From NCBI GenBank assembly GCA_013396915.1, contig VWZL01002556.1:1-64000 (forward strand): a stretch of DNA of 64,000 bases, written 5' to 3'. Every line of letters starts with the position of its first letter. Within the stretch, counting starts at the first letter, position 1. Under the pieces are notes generated by a model. It was not told the DNA's origin. It did no database searches and saw only the letters and a list, made by a program, of their open reading frames with translations. Positions 1-11,639 of the stretch are shown here, one piece after another. The position numbers were made by a program, and so were the translations under genes. The stretch is from Stercorarius parasiticus. Its lineage: Eukaryota; Chordata; Aves; Charadriiformes; Stercorariidae.

Positions 1-592
1 CTACAGCACCGGTGGGTTTCTTTACAGCCGGGAGGTTATTTTTAGGAATTTCTCTGGCACGTGACTCCGGGGGGAGAGCCTGGGGACAGGGATGGAGAGT
101 GGGGGACCCCTTCTCTCCCCCCTCCAAATGCAAACCTGCCAGCTGGCGTGACGCTGGGGCTGCTGGCTGCTAACAGAGCCCTCGCTGTTTTGGCCCTTGC
201 CAATGCCTCCGGTTACAGCCGGGAGCCAGAGACTTCTCCTTCCCGCAGGATGGAGCAGGGGAGGGCGGAAATCGGGGCGTTGGGGTGGGAGTTTCCCGGC
301 TGGGGTAAGAGCAGAGCCTGACCTCCAGGAAGCCGCCGGCATGCTGGGGTGTGTGGTGGCCCCCCGGTCCCACAGCGCTGGGTCCCGCTAGCAGCTGCCA
401 GCCCCACAGAGGAGAGAGGTGACCCTCAGGTTATGGGGAGGGTTTGGGCTGGGCTTTGGACACCAGTGGGACTCTGGTGAGCTGGGCATCACCAGGGGAT
501 ATCAGGGGCGAGGGGCAGGGGTTGGTCTGGGGTGGATGGAGATGGACATGGTACCTGGCTGCTGAGGTGAACTAGTTCCCAGGGCAGCGCTG
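1..592. other. GC-rich upstream DNA, possible far 5' flank of IL11RA
   Basis: No coding exon is recognised. The segment contains a CACGTGAC E-box-like site at 59-66 and a GC-rich patch (240-304) ending in a strong GTAAGA donor, which could be a non-coding first exon. The end of GALT, which precedes IL11RA in mammals, was looked for and not recognised. Confidence 0.3.
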
Positions 593-1050
593 GGGTTAAC
601 CCTGTGTTTGAGCTGAGGGGTTAACCCCACTCCCGGGTTTAGCCCCACATTTGGTCTGCGTAACCCCACGTTTGGGCTGTGCCGGGTCTAACACCATATT
701 TCGGCTGAGCTGGGTTTAACCCCCATCCTGGGCTGAGCTGGGTTTAACCACGCATTTGGACTGCACTGGATTTAACTCCAAGTTTGGGCTGTGCTGGATT
801 TAATCCCACTCCTGGTCTAAATTGAGTTTAATCCCACTCCTGGTCTGAGCAGGATTTAATCCTTCTCTTGGGCTGTCTGGGGTCAAATCCTATGTTTGGG
901 CTGAGCTGAGTTAAGACCCACATGGGACTACACTGGGTTTAGCCCTGTGTTCAGGCTGCACTCGACGCTTATTGGACTGCACTGGCCTCGCAGGGGAAGG
1001 CTGCAACTGGTTTTACTGTTCTAACTGGGGTAATTCCAGTGTGCTGGGGT
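593..1050 (+). repeat. Minisatellite, about 28-bp unit
   Basis: Degenerate tandem copies of a unit like GGCTGAGCTGGGTTTAAC plus about 10 bases recur about every 28 bp, roughly 15 times. The clearest copies are between 700 and 900. There is no coding signal. Confidence 0.75.
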
Positions 1051-4000
1051 TGCACTGCATACACTTGTACGTGTGTGTGTGCCGGCTCAGCTCAGCCTGG
1101 CGTGATGCCCCCCAGCAGGCATGGGGGCCCGTGGGTGCTCAGCACCCCACCAAAGCAATGCAGAGGAAAACAGCCCTTCTGGAGGTCCCTGGAGGGGCTG
1201 GGGACAGTGAGCAGGGCTCTCCCCTTGGCCTTGGGGACCATCACCCCAGCAGTGCCCAGGATGGGTGAAGAGTTGCTGCCGGGTGCTGCCAGTGGTCCTG
1301 GGAACTGTGCATGGCCCCGGTGGCCCTGGAGGTGGTGGAGGACATGCTTCCTTCTCTGCCAGCACCCATTGCTGGGCTTTCTCTGGGCACCCAGCAGCTG
1401 GGAGGGTGCCAGCGGCATTTAGGGGACAGGAGTGGCTGGTTGCAGGGGACCATCCCAGCAGGGGGGTCGAGGCACACCCCGTCCCCGAAGGTGCATGTTG
1501 ATGCAGTGACGATGGAGGTCACCGATGCTGCAGGGGTGGAATGCTGCCAGGTTTCTGGGCAGATCAGCGGCCACGTGGATGGGCTCAGGCCATGCCATGG
1601 CTCCTCAGAGGATGGGGGGTTAGCAGGGGGCTACGGTCCCAACCCCACAGCCCAGCAAGAAGGTGGAAATTCCTGCTGCTTTGAAATGCCCTCAGCCATG
1701 GGCTGGGTTTCCCATGGCGGGCACTGGCAGAGAGGAGGGTCTGGGGTGCAGGGTCAGGGATGGTCCCCCAGCTGAGGGGCAAGAGTGCAGCGTGATGCCA
1801 TCTCCAGGGTGTTGGAGCCGGCCAGCATCGGGCATCACCCGTTGCAGAGCAGCTTTTTGCAGGTGGGTGTCTCTGGCAGGGCTGAGCATGGGGTGGGCAG
1901 AGCTGCTAAGTGCCCTCGGGTAATTTGCCACATCTCCATTGCAGCGATGCTGCCCCAGACCACCCCAGGGAGAGGTTAGGAGGGCACCCCGGCTTTCTCT
2001 GCTCGGTGGGGAGCATCCTGTGTCTCCCTGCTGCCATCTTCAGTCCTGCAGCATGGCATCGTCTGCTTGTGTTCCCACCCCCCCCGGCCCAGATCTGCGT
2101 GCAGCTCATTCTCTTTGAAGAGGAACTTCAAATGAAGCAAAGCGAAAAAAAAAAACCAACAAAACCAAAAAAACCCCACGCTGTCTTTCAAAGTGCCGAG
2201 CACAATGGAAAGTTGTCCTCCCCCAGGAATCTGCATCAGGCTTTGCCAGGCCACGACGGGGCACGGCACAGAGCGGCTGTGCTGGGGGGACTGTCACACC
2301 CTGCGTGGGCATCGGTGATGGTGCACATGACAGTGATTTTGGGGGATGTTCTGGCTTGCGGCATTTCGGTTTGGATACAGGAAGGGGCTCATGGCAGGAT
2401 TTCTCCTCACAGCTCCCCAAAAACTTTTGGGGATGAGCTCAAATGGTGCCCAGCGGGACAGCAGGGTCAGTGCAGGATGGAGGGTGGCACCTTGCATTTC
2501 TGGCTCACATCCACGGGTGCCACGCATAGCCTGGTCACCCTGGCCATGCCAGTGATGAGAGCATCCCGTGCTGAGGCAGCAGAGCCTGTCACCACTACCC
2601 TCCCTGCCGGGGGCAAGCCACAGCCCCAGGCTGGGCTGGGTCCCTCTGCCCCGGCCATGGCCATAGGAGGTCACCCAGTCCCGGGCGGGTGGCAGACGCC
2701 TCTTGGACCGGGATTAGCATGCCGGGAGGAAGAAAAGCTCCGATTGTTCCTTCTGTCCCGGCTCGGGTCCAGGACCACTGTCCCGGGACTCTCTGTCCCC
2801 AGGATGTGTCACCGCTGGTGCCAGCATAGAGGGATGCTTTCTCCGCCTGTGTGCCCGTCCATGGAGGTGCCAAGCTGCCGAGGAAGATGGCCTGGCAGTA
2901 CACGCGCGTGTGCGTTCATTTGCACGCCCATTTTCCCTTCAGCGAGGGAATTTCATTGCCAAAAGTGAGGGGATCCTTTCTGGGCAGGGCTTTTTTGCAG
3001 CTCTGGCTGGCCCGGAGCTCCTGGCCCCCTGCCACCCAGGGCGGGTGAGGGCTCCGGGTCTTCCCCTGCTCTGTGGCTCCTTCCCCTTTTCTTTGTGGCC
3101 TTTGGGCAGGCAAGGAAGGGCTTGCCCTGTTTCTTCTCTCTGTGGTGATGCGCGGCTGTGGCTAGGTTTTGGCAGCGCTCAGGCGGGTCATTTACTAAGA
3201 CATTGCGTGCATTTGAGGGGACTCAGTGTTGCTTTCTCCCCCGCTGCGCTGGCAGGGGTGGACGGCTGCCCAAAAGACACCATCTGAGGCAGGGGAGCTC
3301 ACGGGGTGCTGGGGTGAGGATGGGAAGCGCTGGGAGGCTCCTGGGACAGAGGATGCTGGCAGGTGGGAGGATGCAGGGTGGCCCTCAGGGGGGTCACCAT
3401 GGCGATCGGGGTTGGGATGCAGCTGGGGACGGGGTCTGCAGAGATGCCCTCTGCCACCATGTAGGGGTGTGGGGTGCCTCTGGGTCTGTTGGCAATACCA
3501 CCCACAGCCAGGCTGGCCAGGCAGGACTTGCGCTGTTCCCCGGGGGCGTTAGCAGTGGCTGGCTGCAAATCATGCTGTGCCCCCACCTCTTCCCTTGTCC
3601 ATGCAGGGAAAGATGCCTTTCAGCACCCAGGCTGTAGCATCATTTTTCCAGGTGGGTCTTGAAGACCCACCTTTGAGACCTAGCAAACTCGTGTTCAGCA
3701 GTGACCCAGCACCCAGACCATACCCCCCTGCCACAGAGGGGCACGGCGGGCGATGGGTGCAGCAGCTCTGCCTTCACCCTCTGCAGCGTTCGCACAAAAC
3801 CCAGGGCGGTCGGGAGAAGAAGTGATTTTATTTTAAAACTATTTGTCTCTTTCCACACTAACGCACTCTCCCTTCTCCCTGACCACCTCCCCCCCCGCCC
3901 CCAGCACCACCCCTTAACTCTGGCCCACGTGGTGTTTGGAGCTATTTTTGGTTGCTGCTTTTAAGTGTATTTTAAGTCTTCTTTTTTTTTTTTTCCATCA

Positions 4001-4600
4001 CCAAAATATTTTACTTTCAGGCCAAGTGTTCCCAGTTAGTTACCAGCATAGTTTTGGCAGAGACCTTTTAACTGCTGTTTCTTGGGAATGTTTCTATGGG
4101 TGGTTTGGTAGGAAAAGCTTATGACAGTCTCATGAAATTATTTACATTTGGGGCTTGTGATTGAGGCTGCCTGGCGTGTTCATGGCTGATGTGGGGTGCC
4201 ACACACCTTCCCTCCTGCACTTGCTGGGTTGCAGCACGTCACCTTGTAGCTCTCATTTCCTTTGCCACATGGTTTGGTCGGCGGCCATGGGCACCTGCCT
4301 GCAGGAGAAGAACTGGCAGCTGCTCCAGGGTACCTTTCCAGGGCTGGAGCATCCCTCCCCTGAGCATCCTCCCTCGACTGTCGAACCCGGGAGGCTCAGG
4401 GGGATGTGGATTTATGCCCACAAGCTGCAGCCTGTGCTTGAGGCTTGTAGGGAGCTCACTGCCTCCCGTGCCCTCACCCCCTGCCCGCAGCCAGGAGCAG
4501 AGCCCAATAATGTGGGTGTAAATAAAATAAACGGCCCTGCCCATTTGTGACAGGTCGGCATGGGGGATCTTCCAGGGAGAAATGATTCAGATGTCCGTGC
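1051..4600. other. Non-coding DNA upstream of IL11RA
   Basis: No gene is supported. A short A-rich tract (2146-2183) of AAAACC-type repeats is present. Open frames here, including one of 352 codons on the plus strand (1910-2968), show no domain and run across the A-rich tract, so they look like chance frames in GC-rich DNA. Confidence 0.6.
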
Positions 4601-5255
4601 CTGCTGGGGGCAGGCGGGACGCACTGATAGGGACAGGGTGACACTGCTGATATGCATGGTGTAATGCTGGCCAGGATGGATGCCCTGGGGTGATGCTGGC
4701 TGGCACAGAGAGAGTGATGCTGGCTGGGATGAACAGGGTGACGCTGGCTGATATGTTCAGGATGATGCAGGCGGGAATGGATGCCTTAGGGCGATGCTGG
4801 CTGGCACAGACAGGGTGATACTGTCTGGATAGACAGGGTGACAGTGTCTGGTACAATGTAGGCTGGGATGGATGCCTCGGGGCGGTGCTGGCTGGGATGG
4901 ATAGGTTAATGCTGGCTGGCAGAGACAAGGTGATGCTGGCTGGGATGGGCATCTCATGACAATTGTGGGTGGCACAGCCAGAGCAATGCTGTCTGGGATG
5001 GACAGGGCGATGCTGGCTGAGACAAGCAGACTGACGCTGTCTGATATGTGCAGAACAATGCAGACTGGACGGGACACTTCAGGGCAATGCTGGCGGGGAG
5101 GGACAGGGTGATGTTGGCTGGCACAGACAGGGTGATGCTGGCGGGGATGGATAGGGAGATGCTGGCTGGGATGGACAGGGCGATGCTGGCTGGCAGAGAC
5201 AGGGTGATGCTGTCGTGAGATGCACAGGGAGATACTGGCTGGCACAGACAGGGGT
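4601..5255 (+). repeat. Minisatellite, about 24-bp unit with 29-bp variants
   Basis: The core GATGCTGGCTGGCACAGACA recurs more than 20 times with variants carrying GGGATGGATGCC. Because 24 is divisible by three, the minus strand keeps long open frames with an eight-residue repeat (ASITLSLP type). They are a product of the repeat and are not genes. Confidence 0.88.
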
Positions 5256-5967
5256 GGGAAGACCTGTGTCTATGGCTGCGGTTCACCCATGGAGAGCTGG
5301 GTGCACATCCCTTCCTCAGCATCCCCCTCACTGGTGGTCTCTGAGTGGCAGGAAGGGATTTCAGGGTCATTCTCCTTGGCCCCGGAGACCCCAAATGGCC
5401 CAGAAGGGCACAGACGTGCACGGACCAGTCTGCAGCGGGTGCAGGAATGGGCAGTGATGTGGCACCCCCAGCCAGCCCCTCTCTCTGTATGGTCTGAGTT
5501 CTCACAGACCTGCTGCCCTGTCTGTGTGAGCCTGTACAGATCTAATTGCTGTCTCCTGCCACAGAAAAACAGGCCAGAATTTCTGCTTGGTCCCCTTCCC
5601 GCTCTGGCTGCACCGGTGCAGGTCTCTGGACCATCCTGGGGCTGAGAGCCAGACAGGGCTCCCGGCACAGGACTGCAATGGCAAAGAGACCTTCATCCCG
5701 CCAACCCATGCAGCCCCAGGCCCCTGGTCACTGTTTGCCCTTTGCGTCCCCCCTCCAGGCATGGGGACTCCTCGGCAGCCGGGGACTGGCTGTGACGGTG
5801 GCAGGGACCCTGCGCTACAGTCCCCGTGCTGTCCCTGGCAAGACGGGGCAAGACGAGAGGGAGATGCGAGGCGCATGGTCTCACGGGGATGCTCTGGGCG
5901 GTGGGCCCCGCCGGCTGCCCCGTTGCAGGGAATAACACCCTCTCCCTCCCCGCTCTGCCTCCTCCAG
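5256..5967. other. IL11RA: 5' intron or flank of IL11RA
   Basis: Unique DNA ending in a pyrimidine-rich tract and AG at 5966-5967, which is a splice acceptor directly before the ATG. It is therefore probably the intron between a non-coding first exon and coding exon 1. Confidence 0.5.
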
Positions 5968-6067
5968 ATGCGCAGTCCCATCCCAGGTCTGGGCAGGGTG
6001 ATGGTGTTCCTCGCAGCAGCCCTGGCATCAGCCTCCCTGGCCATCCCCGAGGTCTGGGGAGAGGAAG
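5968..6067 (+). CDS. IL11RA: IL11RA coding exon 1: signal peptide
   Basis: The exon opens with ATG directly after a pyrimidine-rich tract and AG, and ends at a GTGAGC donor in phase 1. It encodes a basic start, a hydrophobic stretch ([15 protein letters not shown]) and a short run of the mature N-terminus. No upstream in-frame exon is evident. Confidence 0.85.
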
Positions 6068-9000
6068 GTGAGCCCCCCGCTGAGTCCCTCGTGCAGCCCC
6101 CACATCCCGGGCATGGGGACTGTAAAGCGGCACCCCCTTACCCCCGGGCAGGCACAGACACACCAGAATCAGGGCGAACGTGAAACGCAGCCCCACAGGG
6201 ATGGGCGCTGGCGTTCCGATTTTCAGCAGCTTAACACATTAATGATATAACTGCCATTATTTTTTCCATAAATAACGTTGTTGTTGTCCCTGCCAGCATA
6301 TGTTGCTGTGTGATCAGAGATGTGAGGGGAAGGGATTCACATGATCATCCATGAATCACATAGGGACTGGCTTTCCATAGTCCGTTAAAATCTTGGACGT
6401 GTTATGGAGGGCTGAAAACCATTAATATAATACATATTCTGTAACTGTAACAGGCAACTCAGACTCCTTTCCACGAGTCTATATGTTAAAATCATGCAAT
6501 ATTTTCTTGCCTTTTTAATGTAACATGAAACATACCAGTGGGAAAAAAAAAAAAATACTGGGTCTTTTGGAAGCAGCCCACCCCTTGCAGCTGCCCGTTG
6601 CCCAGCCCCAGCCGGGACCAGTCCTTCCCAGTCCCCCGTGGTGGTAACTGCATGAAGCAAGACCCCACAGCCACCCCCCAGCAGCCCGGGAGGTGGGTAC
6701 AGCCCCAGGCTGCCCACCTTCACTCACAGTCCTGGCATATGGGGTGGCCCGGGGTGCTAACACCTATCTTGGGGGGGTGTGTTTGTCCCTCCAGGTGTGC
6801 AGTACGGACAGGTGGGGACAGACGTGACCCTGACGTGTGCCGGTGCCCATGCTGGGTAGGTCTTTTCCGTGCACACCGGGGGGATTTATCTGAATGGGTG
6901 GTTTACCAGGCAGACCTGGGGTGATGCCCGGGTCTCCGTCCTCTAATGCAGCCTGCCCGGTGTCTCCTCCCCAGCTCACCAGTGCAATGGAAACGGGCGG
7001 GTGCTGCCGAGCTTCCGGAGGGCTCAGCTATCCATCAGGGAGCCCTGGTGCTGCCACACGCCAGCTTGGCTGCCACGGGGACCTACAGCTGCCACGGCGA
7101 GGACGGCGGCCTCCTGCACGCCATGTCCCTGCAGCTGGGGCGTGAGTAGCGTGTCCGTGGGCTGGGGAGTGGGGGTGTGCAGCCCCACCGGGATGGGGTG
7201 CCCATACCCCTGGTGGTGGCTTACCAAAATGGGACTTTGTGGTGGCACAGGCATCCCTGCGTGCTGGCTGGGCTGTGGGACGGGGGATCCCTCACTGACT
7301 GTCACTTCCCCTCGGACCCCAGACCTGCCAGGGGTCCCCTTTGTGTCCTGCAGAGCGTCTGACTATGAGAACTTCTCCTGCTCCTGGACCTCCAGCGTGG
7401 AGACCTTCCTCCCCACCAGATACATCACCACCTACAGGTGATGTACGGGGCACAGGCTGGGGGGTTTACAGGGTGAGCCCTGGGTCCCAGCCAAGGAAAA
7501 ACACCAAATCCTGCTGGCCATCTGACTGATGCCCTGGGTTCACCTCCTACCCCAAGGACCAGGCTGCACCCCAAAACAGGTCATGTGTTGGGGTGAGCAG
7601 TGCACTGAGCGTTTGCTTGCTCCGAGAGTGGCCCCCAGCAGCATTGGGGGACCGGCACAGGCAAGCTCCCTCCCCGCCCACGGCTCTGCCAGCACCAGAG
7701 GGGCTGTGAAAGAGAAGCAGGTCATCTGCAAGCTGCCGAGTGCTTTGGCATGCTTCAGGATGAAAGGAGCCCCAGCAGCGTAGCTGCTTCTAATTATCCC
7801 GGCAGGCCAAGTTAGCGGGCTGCTTTGAAGTCAGGCGGAGCTCATAAAGCACAGCCCTGCTGAAAGCTGCAGGAGCAAGGGGCTGGGGGCTTGGCGGGGA
7901 GGGGGCTGGCGGAAACAGGGGGCTTTTGGGGCCATAGGTTGAGCACAAAGCCAGCTGCTGGGGAGCTTTTATCAGCCTCCGTGCACCTTTGCTGCTGCTG
8001 CATGGTGAACCCCGGATGGGCAGGGCAGGTCGTCCGGCGGGACCCTCCTTCAACCCACTCTCTCCATTCCCTCGAGACCCCCAGCTTCTGCTGACAGGCG
8101 GCTCACCAGCTGTGCCGGGCAGGGCATTAGCTCCATCCCCTGTGCCATGTCACCCGTGGGGGGGTGCTCTGCAGTTCAGAGACCCCTGTCCCTCCTCTGG
8201 GTCACGGTGGGGTTGGCTTCATGCTGTTCCCTCATTCTCACCTTCTGCTTTTTCATCTTTCTCCGTGGCAGGAAGAAATCACTGACGGGGGACGAGAAGC
8301 GGAGGTAGGACTGACTCCCAGCCCAGTCTTGCTCCTTGGGGACTGGACCCCCTCCCGAAGGCTCTGCCACTGTCCTCAGTGGGGTCCCCGAGGCGAGGGC
8401 TGGGTGTTCCCATGGGGGAGCCAGCTCCCTAAGCCCTGGGAGAAGGGATTGCCCCAGGGGAGGGACCTTCCCAGGAGGGACTGTCGGGCTGGGACGTGAA
8501 TCACTTCAGTCATTCTCAGAAGGACATGCTGGTCTGTGGAGGGGTGAGGGCAGCTCCCAGGCTGTGTCTGAGCTATAATGGTGCTGCCCCCTCCATCGGG
8601 CTCTTGGCATGAGGGTCTCCCCACGTGCCACCACCTTGGTAGCAGCGGGAAACTATGCGTGGCAGGTGGGGGGGACTTGTCACCACCTTGCCTCCTCATC
8701 TGCAGGAACAAGAATGGGCACGTGGGGCTATGCCTGCAGGATCCATCATGCCCTGGCACCTGCACCGTCCACGGGTCAGAGTTCTGGAGCTCCTACCGCC
8801 TGAACATCACTGAGGTGAACCCCCTGGGCTCCAGCTTCCGCCTCCTTGACGTCACCATGCAGGCCATCAGTGAGTCTCCATCCATCCATCTGTCCGTCCA
8901 TCCCCCAGGCATCCAGCCCTGGGTGCAGTGGGGATCCCAACACCCTTCTGCCTGGCAGTCTGGTGTGACAAGGGCTCCCTGTCCTCTCCCACACAGTTAA

Positions 9001-11131
9001 GCCAGACCCTCCGGAGGGTTTGGTGGTGGAGCCCATTCCCTTGGCCCCACGGCGCCTCCACGTGAGCTGGAAGTACCCCTCCTCCTGGCCCAAGGAACCC
9101 CACTTCCAGCTCAGGTTTCGGCTCCAGTACCGGCCCGTCATCCACCGCTCCTGGTCCGTGGTAAGTGGTGGGCAAGGAAAGGCAAAGCCCAAAGCAGGGT
9201 GGGCATGGGGCTAGGGAGGGCAGCGAGGGGTGCCCCTGCCTGCCCCACAGCTGCCCTCTGCCCGGTGCAGCTGGAGACGGTGAACCTGTCCGAGGTGATC
9301 ACGGATGCCTTCACGGGGCTGGAGCACGTGGTCCAAGTCAGTGCCAAGGATTTCCTGGATGCGGGGAACTGGAGCGAGTGGAGCGCCGAGGCCCGGGCAA
9401 CGCCGGTCAGAGGTGCGAGGGGGACAGGCTGCAGCCCCCAGCAGCCCTCACTGGGTTGCACCATCCCTTCCCGAAGTCCGTCCAGAACACTGAGATGCCC
9501 CTCTCCAGCACCTTCCCCATGGCTCCCATTCCCCTAAATATCACCCAGAGCAAGTCCCTGCTCCTGGCATCCCTTAAAGTTGACCCAAAAATCTGGTCCC
9601 ATGCACCATCCAAAAACTGTCCCCACGGTGGGAGGCAGAGCTGCAAGGGGGCAAAGCATCTCCCAGCACCATGGCAGGCTGCAACTGTACTGCTGCCATT
9701 TGTGGATTGCCCCCCACAGCCTTGGGGCAGAGTGGGGCTCCCAGAGGACCACTAGCATCCCAGGAGCACCCTGGGGCTCATGGGACTCCTTGGACACAAG
9801 GGCACTCTTCTTTACTCCTCTCTGTGGGTCCCTGGGGTGCTGCCCATGCTTTTGGGTGAGTGTTTCCTATCCCTTCTGTCCTTCCAGACCTGGCCACCAC
9901 AGCGAGTGAAGAAACCACTACCGATGCCAGCCTGGAGAGCCTGGCCAAGGAGCCCTCCCAGGCTCCCAACCCTGAGCCCATCAGTGAGTAGAGCTGGGGG
10001 TGGTGGGCAGGAGTGGGGACCGCCCAGAGGCACATGTGCAGCTGAGAGTAATGGGAAGGGTCTCTTGCCCCATGCCCCTGTGTGGCTGTGGTGTCCCCCA
10101 GGCTTGCAATAGTGTCCCTCAGGTGCCAGGGCCTGTGGTGTCCCTTGGCTGTGACAATCTCTGTGTCTCAGACCGCAGTGACCCCCTGGAGAAGATGGCC
10201 ATCCTGGTGTCGCTCGGCATCTTTGCCTTCTTTGTCCTGGCTGCTGTTCTCGTCATCACCGTCCTCATCTGGTAGGTTGGGTTTTGAGAGGGAGGGGTCT
10301 GTCCCCATGCCACTCTGGCCCCCGAACCCTCAGCATGGGGTGCTCCACGTCCCCCCCAGCCCTGCTCTGGGGTCCCTGCCCAAACAGACTTGTTGCCAGC
10401 TCCATAGGGTGGTTTATTCTCCCCTCGCCCCCCTGCCATATCAGTGCCTTTTCCCAGCTCATCCCACTGCCTGCGGTACTGCCCAGCCTGCCTGGGGTCT
10501 TCCTGATGAGGCCACATCCGTGGGACCTTTCTCTGTACCCCCAAAGATGCTGCTGCTACTAACATCCCCCCAGAGTCTCCTGCCTTGCTTGGGATTCTCA
10601 TGCTCCAGGGTCGGTGCAGACAACCCTCCATATGCCGTTGCCCCCTGGGAGTCCTGCCCCCGGGCACTGCCTGCTGGTCCTGTCCCCGGGTCCCCTCTCA
10701 TCCTCCCATGGCTGGGCACTCCCTGCCATGCTGTGGCTCTGCTATCTGTCCCTGTCCCCATCCCAGCCCTGCTCTATCCCGTGACCGGCTCCTGCTGTGG
10801 CCCTGGAGCTGATCTGCTGGAGTGGCCAGGCTCCGCTGGGCACAGCTGGAGGAGGATGCAGAGCAGGATCACTGGGGATGCAGGCAGTCATGGCGCCCAA
10901 GGGGGCTGCTCAAGGTCCTCAGCCACTGCTGCTCTGTCCCCAGGCTCCGGGTGAGGAAACACGGCAAGGAGAAGACCAAACCTCACAACTTTTTGGTTGC
11001 TGCCACCCACTTGAAGGCACTGCCGAGTGAGTCAGGGTGCGGGGGGGNGGGGGGAGTGCCAAGGCAGGGGGCAGGTCAGTGCCCCTCCTGAACCCCTTCC
11101 CTCTTTTTCGGCAGAGGCCCAGATCCTGTAG
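5968..11131 (+). CDS. IL11RA: Interleukin-11 receptor subunit alpha (12 coding exons)
   Basis: Exons join as 5968-6067, 6795-6855, 6975-7141, 7323-7437, 8272-8304, 8706-8869, 8997-9160, 9271-9412, 9888-9983, 10172-10271, 10944-11026 and 11115-11131. They sum to 1242 nt, 413 codons plus TAG, with GT/AG introns and matching phases throughout. The protein has a signal peptide (about 1-27), an Ig-like domain (about 34-109), a cytokine-receptor domain with Cys119/129 and Cys168/174/178, a fibronectin III domain ending in WSEWS (302-306), a Ser/Thr/Glu/Pro-rich stalk, one membrane span (about 357-381) and a 32-residue cytoplasmic tail. Human IL11RA has the same order and is about 422 residues. It binds IL-11 at the cell surface and signals through gp130, which fits the short tail. 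Sequons are seen at Asn126, 192, 273 and 301. The start codon is the first base after a splice acceptor (AG 5966-5967), so a non-coding 5' exon must lie upstream. Confidence 0.95.
6795..7141 (+). CDS. IL11RA: IL11RA coding exons 2-3: Ig-like domain
   Basis: The exons are 6795-6855 and 6975-7141, separated by a 119-bp intron (donor GTAGGT, acceptor CCCCAG). The joined frame has the Ig strand marks: Gln-Tyr-Gly-Gln near the start, a first Cys in VTLTCAG, Trp in VQWKR, and a second Cys in GTYSCHG. The exon 3 donor is GTGAGT in phase 1. Confidence 0.88.
7323..8304 (+). CDS. IL11RA: IL11RA coding exons 4-5: start of cytokine-receptor module
   Basis: The exons are 7323-7437 and 8272-8304, with an 834-bp intron between them. 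Exon 4 holds the first conserved Cys pair ([15 protein letters not shown]), typical of class I cytokine receptors. Exon 5 is only 33 nt (11 codons) and encodes a basic linker starting RKKS. Both boundaries split an Arg codon after AG, so the small exon keeps the frame even though it is easy to miss. Confidence 0.85.
8706..9160 (+). CDS. IL11RA: IL11RA coding exons 6-7: second Cys pair and hinge
   Basis: The exons are 8706-8869 and 8997-9160. Exon 6 carries three Cys residues (168, 174, 178) and the family segment [17 protein letters not shown]. Exon 7 begins with the Pro-rich hinge KPDPPEGL and the first strands of the WSXWS-bearing fibronectin III domain, ending RLQYRP and WSV at a GTAAGT donor in phase 0. 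Confidence 0.9.
9271..9412 (+). CDS. IL11RA: IL11RA coding exon 8: WSEWS motif
   Basis: This exon encodes the end of the membrane-proximal receptor domain: [18 protein letters not shown], then [18 protein letters not shown] at residues 302-306 is the hallmark of class I cytokine receptors. The exon starts in phase 0 and ends in phase 1 at GTGCGA, a weaker but acceptable donor. Confidence 0.93.
9888..10271 (+). CDS. IL11RA: IL11RA coding exons 9-10: stalk and membrane span
   Basis: The exons are 9888-9983 and 10172-10271. Exon 9 encodes a stalk rich in Ser, Thr, Glu and Pro with no domain. Exon 10 encodes SDPLEK followed by about 24 hydrophobic residues (357-381), the single transmembrane helix. 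It ends within the Trp381 codon at donor GTAGGT. Confidence 0.88.
10944..11131 (+). CDS. IL11RA: IL11RA coding exons 11-12: cytoplasmic tail and stop
   Basis: The exons are 10944-11026 and 11115-11131, separated by an 88-bp intron that contains an N in a poly-G run (11048). The tail is 32 residues: a basic start (RVRKHGKEK), then [12 protein letters not shown] and a final KAQIL before TAG at 11129-11131. No JAK-binding box 1 is evident, as expected for an alpha chain. Confidence 0.85.
11048..11048. other. Ambiguous base (N) in a poly-G run
   Basis: A single N interrupts a run of about 13 G in IL11RA intron 11. The run length is probably unresolved; the flanking exons are unaffected. Confidence 0.95.
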
Positions 11132-11609
11132 TGAGCTCTGGCCGATCCCAGCTCCCTGCACCTGCTTGCCCACGCGTGGGACTTGATGCTGCTGCTTGGC
11201 CGCCAAGGACCCCATGCCTCCCGGGTCACCCACAGCCGTGGACATTGCCAGAGCCCCCAGGACCTTGGGGGTGCAGGATGGATCCTAAGAAGAGAGACTC
11301 TGCTCCCAGGAGCTTTGGGCTGCCCGTGCCTGCCAGGAGCCACCTGGAGGCACCTTGGACTCGGCGATGGGCCAGCCCCACTGCCGAGAGCTGCTGAACA
11401 TATTTGGGGATAAGACACTGAGCCAGCCCCACTTCACTGCCTAGTGTTGAGGGGGACCACGGGTGCAGGCTCCCAGGGGTGCCGGGCATCAGCGAGCAGG
11501 GGATGCTGAGCCCTGCCCGTCACCCCCCACCAGCAGGCAGAAGGGACCCCCCAGTCCCTCTGCCCCTCTCCACCATGCTGTGGCTGGATGGAGCAGTGAT
11601 GCCAATAAA
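11132..11609 (+). promoter_or_regulatory. IL11RA: IL11RA 3' UTR with AATAAA signal at 11604-11609
   Basis: A canonical AATAAA lies 473 nt after the IL11RA stop, followed by a G/T-containing stretch. It is the first AATAAA I see downstream on the plus strand, so the 3' UTR probably ends near 11625-11640. Confidence 0.7.
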
Positions 11610-11639
11610 GGGGGTAGCATTGGCACTGCCCAGGCAAGA

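Noticed and set aside
1..600. Search for the end of GALT, the usual upstream neighbour of IL11RA
   Set aside because: No frame resembling a GALT exon is visible, so it probably lies outside the window.
1910..2968. Longest open frame in the window (352 codons, plus)
   Set aside because: It runs through an A-rich simple tract, shows no domain or signal peptide, and lies in GC-rich DNA where stops are rare.
4587..5245. Ser/Ile/Pro-rich repeat proteins on the minus strand
   Set aside because: They are the translation of a 24-bp minisatellite, and several overlapping frames of the same repeat are open.
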